A DNA stretch of 64,000 nucleotides from Pseudomonas paraversuta (GCF_904063065.1 NZ_CAJFCL010000009.1:186001-250000), one strand, 5' to 3'; counted from the stretch's first letter, positions 26,730 through 37,507 are shown. Program-made: numbers and translations. The notes: a model not told the origin generated them from the sequence alone.

Positions 26730-27452
26730 ATGCTGCGTATTCTTGTTCATCGCTTTCTCAAAGCCCTGCTCTGGTTCGCAGCGGGCAGCGCATTGCTGGT
26801 GCTGATCTTTCGCTGGGTCCCGCCGCCCGGCACTGCGCTGATGGTCGAGCGCAAGGTCGACTCATGGTTCGACGGCGAGCCCATTGACCTGCAACGCAGC
26901 TGGCGACCGTGGGATGAAATCAGCGACGAACTTAAAGTCGCGGTCATTGCTGGCGAGGATCAGAAATTCGCCGAGCACTGGGGCTTTGACTTCAGCGCCA
27001 TCCGCGCCGCTTTCGCTCATAACGAACGGGGCGGGACGTTACGCGGCGCCAGCACGCTGAGCCAGCAAGTCTCGAAAAACCTGTTTCTATGGTCGGGTCG
27101 AAGCTGGCTGCGCAAAGGGCTGGAGGCCTGGTTCACCGGGTTGATCGAGGTACTCTGGCCCAAGCAGCGGATTCTCGAGGTGTACCTCAACAGCGCAGAG
27201 TGGGATGAGGGAGTATTTGGTGCAGAGGCCGCGGCCCAGCATCACTTTGGCGTGAGTGCCGCCAGATTGAGCCGTCAGCAAGCCAGCTACCTGGCCGCCG
27301 TACTGCCCAATCCGCGCAACTGGAGCGCCGGTCGACCTAGCCCGTACGTCAGCCGCCGCGCCAGCTGGATACAGCGACAAATGCGCCAGCTGGGCGGCGA
27401 CAGCTACCTCGATACCCTGAACACTTCGCGCAAGGCGCCCTGGGCCGAGTAA
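26730..27452 (+). CDS. mtgA: Monofunctional biosynthetic peptidoglycan transglycosylase
   Basis: Polymerises lipid II into glycan strands at the periplasmic face. 240 residues: one N-terminal membrane anchor (FLKALLWFAAGSALLVLIF), then a GT51 domain with catalytic Glu in AGEDQKFAEHWGFD, RGASTLSQQVSKNLFLW and the second Glu in RILEVYLNSAEWDEGVFG. No transpeptidase domain. I start at ATG 26730 because the anchor follows immediately; longer in-frame starts lie over the TATAAT. Ends at a strong terminator shared with rpoH. Confidence 0.95.
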   Translation: MLRILVHRFLKALLWFAAGSALLVLIFRWVPPPGTALMVERKVDSWFDGEPIDLQRSWRPWDEISDELKVAVIAGEDQKFAEHWGFDFSAIRAAFAHNERGGTLRGASTLSQQVSKNLFLWSGRSWLRKGLEAWFTGLIEVLWPKQRILEVYLNSAEWDEGVFGAEAAAQHHFGVSAARLSRQQASYLAAVLPNPRNWSAGRPSPYVSRRASWIQRQMRQLGGDSYLDTLNTSRKAPWAE

Positions 27453-27475
27453 GCCGGCTCCCGCAGGGACAAACA

Positions 27476-27512
27476 AAAACGCCCCGACTCGTTAGAGCCG
27501 GGGCGTTTTTTT
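27476..27512. terminator. Strong bidirectional rho-independent terminator
   Basis: A CGCCCCG / CGGGGCG stem, extended by CTC/GAG, with an A-run on the left and seven T on the right. Placed between convergent mtgA and rpoH. Confidence 0.9.
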
Positions 27513-27523
27513 GTCGAGCCCGT

Positions 27524-28378
27524 TCAGGCGGCAATCGACAGTTTGAGCTTGTTCATCGCGCTTTTTTCCAGCTGACGAATCCGCTCGGCAGACACGTTGT
27601 ACTTCTGTGCCAGGTCATGCAGCGTAGCTTTCTCTTCAGCCAGCCAGCGCTGATACAGAATGTCGCGGCTGCGATCATCAAGCACTTCCAGCGCTTCATG
27701 CAGGTTGCTGGTGGAGTTATCAGTCCAGTCAGCATCCTCCAGTTGACGTGCCGGATCGTACCGGTGGTCTTCCAGGTAGTTGGCTGGCGACTGGAATGCA
27801 CTGTCGTCGTCAGCTTCGGCTGCCGGGTCGAACGCCATATCATGGCCAGTCAGACGGCTTTCCATCTCGCGAACTTCGCGAGGCTCTACACCGAGGCTTT
27901 CAGCCACACGATGAACTTCATCATTGTTCAGCCAGGCCAGACGTTTTTTCTGGCTGCGCAGGTTGAAGAACAGTTTGCGCTGAGCCTTGGTGGTCGCAAC
28001 TTTCACGATCCGCCAGTTACGCAGAATAAACTCGTGGATCTCTGCCTTGATCCAGTGCACGGCGAACGACACCAGACGCACGCCCATTTCAGGGTTAAAG
28101 CGTTTGACCGCCTTCATCAGGCCGACATTGCCTTCCTGGATCAGGTCAGCCTGAGCCAGGCCATAGCCCGAATAGCTACGGGCAATGTGTACAACAAAAC
28201 GCAGGTGGGCGAGCACCATCTGCCGAGCCGCCCCAAGATCCTGCTCATAGTAGAGACTCTCGGCCAGTTCACGCTCCTGCTCCGGTGTCAGCAGTGGAAT
28301 GCTGTTCACCGTGTTTACATAGGCCTCAAGGTTCGCACCAGGGACCAACGCATACGCAGGTTGCAAAGAAGTGGTCAT
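27524..28378 (-). CDS. rpoH: RNA polymerase sigma-32 (heat-shock sigma factor)
   Basis: Directs RNA polymerase to heat-shock promoters. 284 residues. Region 2 (DLIQEGNVGLMKAVKRFNPE and VRLVSFAVHWIKAEI), the RpoH box QRKLFFNLR at about residues 131-139, and region 4 with KYNVSAERIRQLEKSA. The ATG at 28378 has GGAGG 9 bases upstream. Transcribed after ftsX with a 113-bp gap that holds an AlgU-type promoter, as in P. aeruginosa where envelope stress feeds into rpoH. Confidence 0.97.
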   Translation of the reverse strand: MTTSLQPAYALVPGANLEAYVNTVNSIPLLTPEQERELAESLYYEQDLGAARQMVLAHLRFVVHIARSYSGYGLAQADLIQEGNVGLMKAVKRFNPEMGVRLVSFAVHWIKAEIHEFILRNWRIVKVATTKAQRKLFFNLRSQKKRLAWLNNDEVHRVAESLGVEPREVREMESRLTGHDMAFDPAAEADDDSAFQSPANYLEDHRYDPARQLEDADWTDNSTSNLHEALEVLDDRSRDILYQRWLAEEKATLHDLAQKYNVSAERIRQLEKSAMNKLKLSIAA

Positions 28379-28427
28379 ACGAATAAACCTCCGTCTCACA
28401 TAACTCGTGCAGTTCAGCACTGCGAAA

Positions 28428-28455
28428 GTTGACCGGAAACTCAGGAAAAAGTTCC
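28428..28455 (-). promoter_or_regulatory. Candidate AlgU (sigma-22/sigma-E) promoter of rpoH
   Basis: On the minus strand GGAACTT (28455-28449), a 16-base spacer, then TCAAC (28432-28428). This fits the ECF sigma-E/AlgU consensus (GGAACTT, N15-16, TCNAA) with one mismatch. It lies 50 bases upstream of the rpoH ATG. Confidence 0.6.
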
Positions 28456-28491
28456 CAAAAAAAGCTGAAAAGGTCAACAGGCAAAAAGAAA

Positions 28492-29514
28492 CTACTTAGG
28501 CGAAAGCTCACGTAAGTGACGCGCTACTGCAATCCATGCACCGATATACCCTAACAGCACCGCGCCAAGCAAGAGAGACAGACCATCGGCTACTGGCACA
28601 CCGGCCAGGGCAAAACTGCTGCCATACAACCCGGCCAACCCGACTACCGCGTCGTTGAGCCAGTTCAAGCCGAATGCCAATACGCCCCAGGAAAGCACCC
28701 CGGCGCCAAAACCATAAAGCGCACCCATATAAAGAAAAGGCCTGCGCACATAACTGTCAGTGCCGCCGACCAGCTTGATGACTTCGATTTCGATACGACG
28801 ATTCTCGATATGCAAACGAATCGTATTACCAATAACCAGCAGCAAAGCCGATACCAGCAAGACCGTCAAGCCAAACACAAAGCGGTCACCCAATTTCAGA
28901 ATGGCCGCCAGACGCTCGACCCAGACTAGATCAAGTTGCGCCTGTTGCACTTTCGGCAACTCCGAAAGACGCTCGCGCAGAGCCTCGAGGGTGGCTTTAT
29001 CGACCTCATTGGGGGTCACCAGCACCACGCCCGGCAACGGATTATCCGGAAGCTCTTTAAGCGCTTCCCCCAAGCCGGATTGCTGCTGGAACTCTTCAAG
29101 GGCCTTTTCGCGGCTGATGAATTCAGCGTCAGCCACGCCAGCCATACCTTTTATCTGATTACTCAATTGCTCGCCTTGCGAGCTGTCGGCATCCAGTTGC
29201 AGGTACAGAGAAATCTGCGCCGCACGCTGCCACGAACCGCCCAGACGCTCGACGTTGTTAAGCAAAAGCGAGAGCCCCATTGGCAAGCTCAGCGCGACTG
29301 CCATCACCAGGCAGGTGAAGAAGCTGCCAATCGGCTGCTTGCCAAGACGCTTCAGGCTGTCGAGCAAACTGGCGCGATGGGCCTCAACCCAGGCCCGGAA
29401 CAACATCGAGAAACCCGGGCCATCGTCATCGTCATGCTTTTTCCTGGCCGGCTGCGGATCTGCGGCCTTGGGTGCTACACGTTCGGAAACCTTGGAGCCG
29501 CGTGTCGCACTCAT
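28492..29514 (-). CDS. ftsX: FtsX, cell-division ABC transporter-like membrane subunit
   Basis: With FtsE it forms a divisome complex that activates septal amidases from the membrane. 340 residues: a cytoplasmic N-terminus, a helix near 60-85 (FFTCLVMAVALSLPMGLSLLL), a periplasmic loop of about 110 residues, and three C-terminal helices (VFGLTVLLVSALLLVIG, FGAGVLSWGVLAFGL, LSLLLGAVLLGYIGAW). The ATG overlaps the ftsE stop (ATGA). Order ftsY-ftsE-ftsX-rpoH is the classic gammaproteobacterial one. Confidence 0.95.
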   Translation of the reverse strand: MSATRGSKVSERVAPKAADPQPARKKHDDDDGPGFSMLFRAWVEAHRASLLDSLKRLGKQPIGSFFTCLVMAVALSLPMGLSLLLNNVERLGGSWQRAAQISLYLQLDADSSQGEQLSNQIKGMAGVADAEFISREKALEEFQQQSGLGEALKELPDNPLPGVVLVTPNEVDKATLEALRERLSELPKVQQAQLDLVWVERLAAILKLGDRFVFGLTVLLVSALLLVIGNTIRLHIENRRIEIEVIKLVGGTDSYVRRPFLYMGALYGFGAGVLSWGVLAFGLNWLNDAVVGLAGLYGSSFALAGVPVADGLSLLLGAVLLGYIGAWIAVARHLRELSPK

Positions 29515-30178
29515 TGCGCGGCCTCCCCGTCGCCAATCAATCGCCCGCGCTGCAGGGTGAGCATGCGGTGGCGCATGCGTGCAATCAGCGCCAGGTCATG
29601 GCTGGCGATCAGTACGCTGGTACCCAAACGGTTGATGTCTTCAAATACGCCCATGATTTCCGCCGCCAGACGCGGGTCGAGGTTACCGGTGGGTTCATCG
29701 GCCAGCAGCAAGGCTGGACGATGGACGATGGCCCGGGCAATACCGACGCGTTGTTGCTGGCCCGTGGACAAGTCACCGGGATACAGATCGGTTTTGTCCG
29801 ACAGCGCCACACGCTCAAGTGCCGAGTCGACACGCTTGGCGATTTCAGGCTTGGACAGCCCGAGAATCTGCAGCGGCAAGGCCACGTTATTGAACACCGT
29901 GCGATCAAACAGCAGTTGGTGGTTCTGGAACACCACACCGATCTGACGGCGCAGGAAAGGAATTTGCGCGTTGCTGATCTGCCCCAGATCCTGCCCCGCC
30001 AGCAGCAGTTTGCCGGTGGTCGGGCGCTCCATAGCCAGTAACAGCCGGAGCAGGGTGCTTTTACCTGCACCGGAATGACCGGTTACAAAAAGGAACTCAC
30101 CGCGACGGACCCGAAAGCTCAGCTCGTGCAGGCCCACGTGTCCATTTGGATAGCGCTTACCGACCTGCTCGAAACGAA

Positions 30179-30182
<4 letters not shown>
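29511..30182 (-). CDS. ftsE: FtsE, cell-division ATP-binding protein
   Basis: ABC-type ATPase partner of FtsX. 223 residues with Walker A GHSGAGKSTLLRLLL, Q-loop VVFQNHQLL, signature LSTGQQQRVGIARAI and Walker B LLADEPTGNLD. Coupled to ftsY upstream and ftsX downstream by ATGA overlaps. Confidence 0.97.
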
Positions 30183-31693
<1,511 letters not shown>

Positions 31694-32048
31694 GGAGGAC
31701 GGCTATCTCATCGTAGCGAAGCGCCACTGTGGCGCCCCGGCAAATAATATTCGGTGTGAAACAGACTGTTTTTTTGTCAGCTCGTTCGCACGCACCTTGA
31801 TCAGAGGGTAAAGCACACCCCTGAAACTTCGTCTTAACTCGGAACTGGAACGGGAAAATCGGCAAAAAAGCTAAATTTACCGAGATACATTCACACTTCC
31901 AGGCTGGCTCCTATACTGCCCGATCAATCGTCGTCTGATCGTCAAAGGCCTGATAGGCGTGGCCGCCAGTAAAACGGATCAGTATCCTAGCACCTCCTCA
32001 CCCGCTGACGCTAAGGCCAAGCGGGCAGCCCAACAGGTTTAAAAACGA
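31694..32048. other. Divergent intergenic region between ftsY and the M16 peptidase genes
   Basis: 355 bp without a credible gene. Contents: a perfect palindrome GCGCCAC-T-GTGGCGC at 31721-31735, which would fold as a hairpin in the ftsY 5' leader, and a sigma-70-like site for the rightward genes at 31890-31917. The rest is unassigned. Confidence 0.6.
31890..31917 (+). promoter_or_regulatory. Candidate sigma-70 promoter for the M16 peptidase operon
   Basis: TTCACA at 31890-31895, a 16-base spacer and TATACT at 31912-31917. It lies about 132 bases before the start codon. Confidence 0.4.
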
Positions 32049-33404
32049 ATGAATGCTCTAGCCCGCCGCGCTGCTGGCCTGTTGCTCAGCACAGTTTTGC
32101 TCCCGCTTTCGGCCCTGGCGGCCGACCAGCAACCCACCCACGAGTTTCGCCTGGACAATGGCCTGAAGGTCATCGTGCGCGAAGACCATCGCGCGCCAGT
32201 GGTGGTGTCCCAGGTCTGGTACAAAGTGGGTTCCAGTTACGAGACCCCGGGCAAGACCGGCCTGTCCCATGCTCTTGAACACATGATGTTCAAAGGCAGT
32301 AACAAGGTCGGCCCCGGCGAAGCCTCGTTGATCCTGCGCGACCTCGGCGCCCAGGAAAACGCTTTCACCAGCGATGACTACACCGCCTATTACCAGGTAT
32401 TGGCCCGCGACCGCCTGGCGGTTGCCTTCGAGCTCGAAGCTGACCGCATGGCCAGCCTTCGCTTGCCGCCTGAAGAGTTCAAGCGCGAGATCGAGGTCAT
32501 TAAAGAAGAACGCCGCCTGCGTACCGACGATCAGCCGATGAGCAAGGCCTTCGAACTGTTCAGCGCCATGGCCTACCCGTCCAGTGGTTATCACACGCCG
32601 ACCATCGGCTGGATGGTGGACCTGGAGCGCATGAGCGTTGGCGAACTGCGCGCCTGGTATGAAGAGTGGTACGCACCGAACAACGCCACCCTGGTGGTGG
32701 TGGGAGACGTAACACCGGATGAAGTCAAAGCCTTGGCCCAGCGCTATTTCGGCCAGGTGGCCAAACGCGAAGTGCCTGTCGCCAAAGTCCCGCTGGAACT
32801 GCCGACCCCCGGTGAGCGCCTGCTCAAGATCCACGTGCAGACCCAACTGCCAAGCCTGATTCTGGGCTTCAACGTGCCAAGCATTGCCACCGCCAAAGAC
32901 CCGGTTACTGCCAACGCCCTGCGCCTCATTTCGGCACTGCTGGACGGTGGCTACAGTGCACGTATGCCAACCCAGCTGGAGCGCGGCGAAGAGCTGGTGT
33001 CCGGCGCTTCGTCCAATTACAACGCCTTCACCCGTGGCGACAGCCTGTTCATGCTTTCGGCAATGCCCAACAGCCAGAAAAAAGTCACCCTGGCCCAGGC
33101 CGAAGCCGGCTTGTGGCGCATGCTCGATGACCTGAAAAAAACCCCGCCATCGCCACAGGAACTGGAGCGAGTGCGCGCCCAGGTGATCGCAGGCCTGGTT
33201 TATGAGCGCGACTCGATCACCAGCCAGGCCACCTCGATTGGCCAGCTGGAGACCGTGGGCCTGTCGTGGAAGCTGATGGATACCGAGCTGCAAGACCTGC
33301 AAAAGGTCACCCCGGCCGATATCCAGCAAGCCGCCCGCACTTATTTCACTCGCGACCGCCTCAGCGTTGCGCATGTACTGCCCGAGGAGAAAACCCATGA
33401 GTGA
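32049..33404 (+). CDS. M16 family zinc peptidase, catalytic member
   Basis: 451-residue pitrilysin/insulinase-family protease. Signal peptide at about 1-24 (AAGLLLSTVLLPLSALA), so periplasmic or envelope-bound. The inverted zinc motif HxxEH is intact in LSHALEHMMFKGS at about residues 75-79, with the downstream Glu in IEVIKEERRLR. A C-terminal M16 domain follows. The gene overlaps a second M16 gene without the zinc motif, so the pair probably forms a heterodimer like other bacterial M16B pairs. Substrate unknown. Confidence 0.9.
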   Translation: MNALARRAAGLLLSTVLLPLSALAADQQPTHEFRLDNGLKVIVREDHRAPVVVSQVWYKVGSSYETPGKTGLSHALEHMMFKGSNKVGPGEASLILRDLGAQENAFTSDDYTAYYQVLARDRLAVAFELEADRMASLRLPPEEFKREIEVIKEERRLRTDDQPMSKAFELFSAMAYPSSGYHTPTIGWMVDLERMSVGELRAWYEEWYAPNNATLVVVGDVTPDEVKALAQRYFGQVAKREVPVAKVPLELPTPGERLLKIHVQTQLPSLILGFNVPSIATAKDPVTANALRLISALLDGGYSARMPTQLERGEELVSGASSNYNAFTRGDSLFMLSAMPNSQKKVTLAQAEAGLWRMLDDLKKTPPSPQELERVRAQVIAGLVYERDSITSQATSIGQLETVGLSWKLMDTELQDLQKVTPADIQQAARTYFTRDRLSVAHVLPEEKTHE

Positions 33405-34887
33405 GCGTAAAGGTTCCCGCTACGCCCTGCTCGGCCTGAGCGCTGCAATACTGGCCGGCGTACTCGGCTACTATTTCGTCAGCCCCTCGGTCTCCGTGGC
33501 CAGCCAGGCACTGGATCAGGCCAAGGCCGAGCACAAGCTCGAGTCTCTGACCGAACTCGACGGCAAGGCCCCCAGCCATCGGGCATTGAATGTACAAACC
33601 TGGAAAACCGCCGAAGGCTCCAAAGTTCTGTTCGTTGAAGCCCGCGAGCTGCCGATGTTCGACCTGCGCCTGACCTTCGCCGCCGGCAGTAGCCAGGACG
33701 AAAACACCCCGGGCCTGGCACTGCTGACCAACGCCATGCTCAATGAGGGCGTGGCAGGCAAGGACGTCGGGGCCATCGCCCAGGGCTTTGAAAGCCTGGG
33801 TGCGGATTTCGGCAACGGGGCCTATCGCGACATGGCTGTAGTGTCATTGCGCAGCTTGAGTGACCCGGCCAAGCGCACACCGGCGCTCAACCTGTTTGCC
33901 GAAGTGGTTGGCCAGCCAACCTTTCCGGCCGACTCCCTGGCGCGGATCAAAAACCAGTTGCTCGCCAGCTTTGAATACCAGAAGCAGGACCCGGGCAAGC
34001 TGGCCAGCGATGAACTGTTCAAGCGTCTGTACGGTAATCACCCTTATGCCCACGCCAGCGATGGCAACGCTCAAAGCATCGCTGCGGTCACCATCGATCA
34101 GCTCAAGGCGTTCCACAACAAGGCTTACACCGCCGGCAACGCGGTGATCGCGATCGTTGGCGATCTGTCTCGCGCAGAAGCCGAAGCCATGGCCGCTCAA
34201 GTATCCGCCGCGCTGCCCAAAGGCCCAGCAGTCGCCAAAACCGTAGAGCCCGGCGAACCCAAGGCCGGCCAGACCCACATCGAATTTCCGTCCAAGCAGA
34301 CCCACCTGCTGCTGTCCCAACTGGGAATTGACCGCGACGATCCGGACTATGCCGCACTGGCCCTGGGTAACAGCATTCTCGGTGGCGGTGGCTTCGGTAC
34401 GCGCCTGATGACTGAAGTACGCGAGAAACGCGGCCTGACCTACGGCGTGTATTCCGGCTTCAGCCCGATGCAGGCACGCGGGCCGTTCATGATCAACCTG
34501 CAGACCCGTGCCGAATTGAGCGAAGGTACGCTCAAACTGGTGCAAGACATTCTGGCTGACTACCTGAAAAACGGTCCGACGCAAAAAGAACTCGACGATG
34601 CCAAGCGTGAATTGGCGGGCAGCTTCCCGCTGTCAAATGCCAGCAACGCGGCAATCGTCGGCCAACTGGGCGCAATGGGCTTCTATGATATGCCTCTGGA
34701 CTATCTGGAAACCTTCATGCAGCAGTCCCAAAGCCTGACTAAAGAGCAGGTCAAGGACGCCATGAACAAGCACCTGAGCGCCGACAAACTGGTCGTGGTG
34801 ACCGCCGGACCAACTGTGCCGCAAAAACCACTGCCACCTCCTACCGATAAACCTTCAGAGCAACCTCTTGGGGTTCCGGAGCATTAA
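33397..34887 (+). CDS. M16 family protein, non-catalytic partner
   Basis: 496 residues. N-terminal membrane anchor or signal (LLGLSAAILAGVLGYYFV), then M16 N- and C-domains. The region where HxxEH should lie reads GLALLTNAMLNEG, so zinc binding is lost. The C-domain keeps the substrate-binding GGGGFGTRLMTEVREKRGLTYGVYS-type motif. The C-terminus is a Pro-rich tail. ATG at 33397 lies inside the end of the preceding M16 gene. The stop overlaps the rsmD start (TAATG). Confidence 0.9.
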   Translation: MSERKGSRYALLGLSAAILAGVLGYYFVSPSVSVASQALDQAKAEHKLESLTELDGKAPSHRALNVQTWKTAEGSKVLFVEARELPMFDLRLTFAAGSSQDENTPGLALLTNAMLNEGVAGKDVGAIAQGFESLGADFGNGAYRDMAVVSLRSLSDPAKRTPALNLFAEVVGQPTFPADSLARIKNQLLASFEYQKQDPGKLASDELFKRLYGNHPYAHASDGNAQSIAAVTIDQLKAFHNKAYTAGNAVIAIVGDLSRAEAEAMAAQVSAALPKGPAVAKTVEPGEPKAGQTHIEFPSKQTHLLLSQLGIDRDDPDYAALALGNSILGGGGFGTRLMTEVREKRGLTYGVYSGFSPMQARGPFMINLQTRAELSEGTLKLVQDILADYLKNGPTQKELDDAKRELAGSFPLSNASNAAIVGQLGAMGFYDMPLDYLETFMQQSQSLTKEQVKDAMNKHLSADKLVVVTAGPTVPQKPLPPPTDKPSEQPLGVPEH

Positions 34888-35492
34888 TGGCAAAGCCTAA
34901 AAACACATCGCACTCGGGTGCTGGTCAGTTACGCATCATTGGCGGGGAATGGCGCAGCCGCAAGCTGGACTTCCCCCACGTAGAAGGTCTGCGCCCGACG
35001 CCGGACCGTGTACGTGAAACCCTGTTCAACTGGCTGACCCCGGACATCGTCGGCGCCAAGGTGCTGGACGTGTTCGCCGGCAGCGGCGCGCTGTTCCTGG
35101 AGGCACTGTCACGCGGCGCAGCCAAAGGCGTAGCTCTGGACAGCAACCGCGATGCGATTTCCAACATCCGCGAAAACATGGGCATCCTGCGCTGCACCAC
35201 CGGCGAAGTTCAGCAGACCAACGCCCTGAACTACCTGGCGACGCCTGCGACCGAAGTGTTTGACGTGGTGTTCCTCGATCCGCCCTTCAACCTGGACCTG
35301 CTCAAGCCGGCATGCGACCTGCTGGAACAGAACGGTTGGCTGGCTGACAACGCCTGGATCTACACCGAAAGCGAGCGCCGCCCTTCGGAGCTGGGCCTGC
35401 CTGCCAACTGGCGCCTGCACCGTGAACAAAAGGCCGGCGGCGTGAATTACGCCCTGTGGGAGCGCGAAGCAGCGCCAACAACCGCAGAGTAA
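34887..35492 (+). CDS. rsmD: 16S rRNA (guanine966-N2)-methyltransferase
   Basis: Methylates G966 of 16S rRNA during 30S assembly. 201 residues. RIIGGEWRSRKLDFP near the N-terminus, SAM motif VLDVFAGSGALFLEALSRGA, and the catalytic VVFLDPPFNLDL (DPPF motif). Start overlaps the M16 gene stop by one base. In many relatives rsmD lies next to coaD; here about 7.6 kb separates them. Confidence 0.95.
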   Translation: MAKPKNTSHSGAGQLRIIGGEWRSRKLDFPHVEGLRPTPDRVRETLFNWLTPDIVGAKVLDVFAGSGALFLEALSRGAAKGVALDSNRDAISNIRENMGILRCTTGEVQQTNALNYLATPATEVFDVVFLDPPFNLDLLKPACDLLEQNGWLADNAWIYTESERRPSELGLPANWRLHREQKAGGVNYALWEREAAPTTAE

Positions 35493-35506
35493 CAACGCCA
35501 TGCCCG

Positions 35507-35526
35507 CGGGGTTTATTCAAACCCCG
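35507..35526 (+). terminator. Hairpin after rsmD
   Basis: CGGGGTTT at 35507-35514 and AAACCCCG at 35519-35526 form a perfect stem with a four-base loop. There is no T-tract, so its role as a terminator is uncertain. Confidence 0.45.
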
Positions 35527-35636
35527 TGGTGCATCAGGCGCGTTCACCGCCTCTTACTTCGTCGACTACTACAGTCCCGGGCCGCTGTTGTGGCAAGCTA
35601 GCCAATCACTGCATCAGTTAGCGCAAGAGAATTCCA

Positions 35637-36668
35637 GTGCCATCCTTAGCTGCCCCTGTATCACTTCCTGAATCGTTCATGGCGGCCCATGGCCTGCGCA
35701 ATCCCCATTTACAAACCCTGTGGGGCCCGCTGTGGCGCAAACGGCCGGTGGTTGAACACCGCCGCGAGCGCCTGTGGCTGGCAGATGGTGACTTTCTCGA
35801 TCTGGACTGGCACGGCACCCCTTCAACCGATGCACCCATAGTGCTGGTATTGCATGGCCTGACCGGCTCATCGGCGTCGCACTATGTCGCCGGCCAGCAA
35901 CGGGCCCTCGCCACGCAAGGCTGGACCAGTGTCGCCCTGAACTGGCGCGGCTGCTCCGGCGAACCCAATCTGCTGGCGCGCAGTTATCACTCCGGCGCCA
36001 GCGAAGACCTGGCGGCAGCCGTGGCACACTTGCGCGCCACCCATCCGCTGGCCCCGCTGTTCGCCGTCGGCTATTCACTGGGCGGCAACGTATTGCTCAA
36101 ATACCTGGGTGAAAGCGGCAACGAGAGTGGCTTGCAGGGTGCGGTGGCGGTGTCGGTGCCGTTTCGCCTCGACCAGTGCGCCGACCGGATTGGCCAGGGT
36201 TTCTCCAAGGTCTACCAGGCGCATTTCATGCGTGAAATGCTGGTCTATGTCACTAACAAGCAGCGGCAGTTTCGCCACGATGCCCGGCATGAGCCGCTGG
36301 CCACGCTGGACAACCTGGGCTCCCTGAAATCGCTGCGCAAAATGCGCACCTTTTGGGAGTTCGATGACCGGGTCACCGCACCACTCAACGGTTACCTGAA
36401 TGTCGATGACTACTACCGTCGCGCCTCCAGCCGGTACTTTTTGGCCGCCATCGACACTCCGACCCTGATTATCCACGCCGTGGACGACCCGTTCGTGTTC
36501 AAACACAGCATCCCCGAGGCCAGCGAACTGTCCGGGTGCACCACACTTGAGCTGCATGCCAGGGGGGGCCATGTCGGATTTATCGAAGGATCCCTTAAAA
36601 CCCCGGGCTACTACCTCGAACGGCGCATCCCGCAATGGCTGGCGAGCCTCAGGCCCGGGCCCGGGTAA
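35637..36668 (+). CDS. YheT-like alpha/beta hydrolase
   Basis: 343-residue cytosolic esterase-type hydrolase of the UPF0017/YheT family. LVLHGLTGSSASHYV forms the oxyanion region, the nucleophile Ser is in FAVGYSLGGNVLLKYLG, the Asp in HAVDDPFVF and the His in ARGGHVGFIEG. N-terminal RNPHLQTLWGPLWRK is diagnostic of the family. I use a GTG start at 35637 with AAGAGA upstream; an ATG at 35679 is the alternative. The substrate is unknown. The stop overlaps the AraC gene ATG. Confidence 0.85.
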   Translation: MPSLAAPVSLPESFMAAHGLRNPHLQTLWGPLWRKRPVVEHRRERLWLADGDFLDLDWHGTPSTDAPIVLVLHGLTGSSASHYVAGQQRALATQGWTSVALNWRGCSGEPNLLARSYHSGASEDLAAAVAHLRATHPLAPLFAVGYSLGGNVLLKYLGESGNESGLQGAVAVSVPFRLDQCADRIGQGFSKVYQAHFMREMLVYVTNKQRQFRHDARHEPLATLDNLGSLKSLRKMRTFWEFDDRVTAPLNGYLNVDDYYRRASSRYFLAAIDTPTLIIHAVDDPFVFKHSIPEASELSGCTTLELHARGGHVGFIEGSLKTPGYYLERRIPQWLASLRPGPG

Positions 36669-37507
36669 TGAGCAGCGAGCAGGGTGAGTCGATCCGGTTC
36701 TGGCAAACGCCACCGCTGACAGGTGTCGAGTTGCTCACCGCGCGCTATATCGAACACCGCTTCGTACCCCATGTGCATGATGGTTTTGTGATCGGCATGA
36801 TCATGGACGGGGCCCAGCGCTATCGTTATCGCGGGGCTGAGCATCTGGCCTGCTCCGGCACTCTGGTTCTGATCAACCCGGACGAAGTGCACAACGGGCA
36901 CAAAGGCCATGATGCCGGCTGGCGCTACCGGGCGTTCTATCCCGACAACGCGCAACTGCACGGCCTGCTGGAAGAGCTCGGCTTGCCCGGCATGCACTTG
37001 CCGACCTTCAATGACACCCTGATTCACGACCCCGACCTGTTCAGCGGCTTGTGCCGGCTGCACCAATTGCTCGAAGGCCCGGAGTCGGCACTGCATCAAC
37101 AAACGGTCTGGCGACAAATGATGCTGGCGCTGCTCAATCGCCATGCCCGCCTGCCAATGCCGGCCAAGCCGGGCATTGAACATCGCGCCGTACGTCAGGC
37201 CAAGGAGCTGCTGCAGGCCCGTCTCGCCGAACCGCCCTCCCTGGAACAGCTGGCAGCGGCGGTCAATCTGTCGGCGTTCCATTTGGCCCGGGTGTTTCAA
37301 CGCGCGACGGGCATGCCACCGCACACCTGGCTGATGCAGCAACGTATTGCCCACGCCAGAGCCTTGCTGAAAAAGGGTTGTTTGCCGCTGCAAGTGGCTA
37401 CGCAATTGGGTTTTGCCGATCAAAGCCATCTGAGCCGGCAATTCAAGAAAGTCTACGGTGTGGGCCCCGGCGCCTATCGCGCAGCCAGTGCCCATAAACA
37501 CCCGTAG
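36668..37507 (+). CDS. AraC family transcriptional regulator
   Basis: 279 residues: an N-terminal cupin sensing domain (HRFVPHVHDGFVIGMI, LINPDEVHNGH) and a C-terminal double helix-turn-helix (LEQLAAAVNLSAFHLARVFQRATGMPP and a second HTH with ATQLGFADQSHLSRQFKKVYG). Overlaps the hydrolase stop (TAATG). The target genes are not evident. The overlap hints at control linked to the hydrolase or, less directly, the divergently placed sulfurtransferase. Confidence 0.88.
   Translation: MSSEQGESIRFWQTPPLTGVELLTARYIEHRFVPHVHDGFVIGMIMDGAQRYRYRGAEHLACSGTLVLINPDEVHNGHKGHDAGWRYRAFYPDNAQLHGLLEELGLPGMHLPTFNDTLIHDPDLFSGLCRLHQLLEGPESALHQQTVWRQMMLALLNRHARLPMPAKPGIEHRAVRQAKELLQARLAEPPSLEQLAAAVNLSAFHLARVFQRATGMPPHTWLMQQRIAHARALLKKGCLPLQVATQLGFADQSHLSRQFKKVYGVGPGAYRAASAHKHP

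Noticed and set aside
32058..33398. Minus-strand frame of 446 codons
   Set aside because: Antisense shadow of the catalytic M16 peptidase gene.
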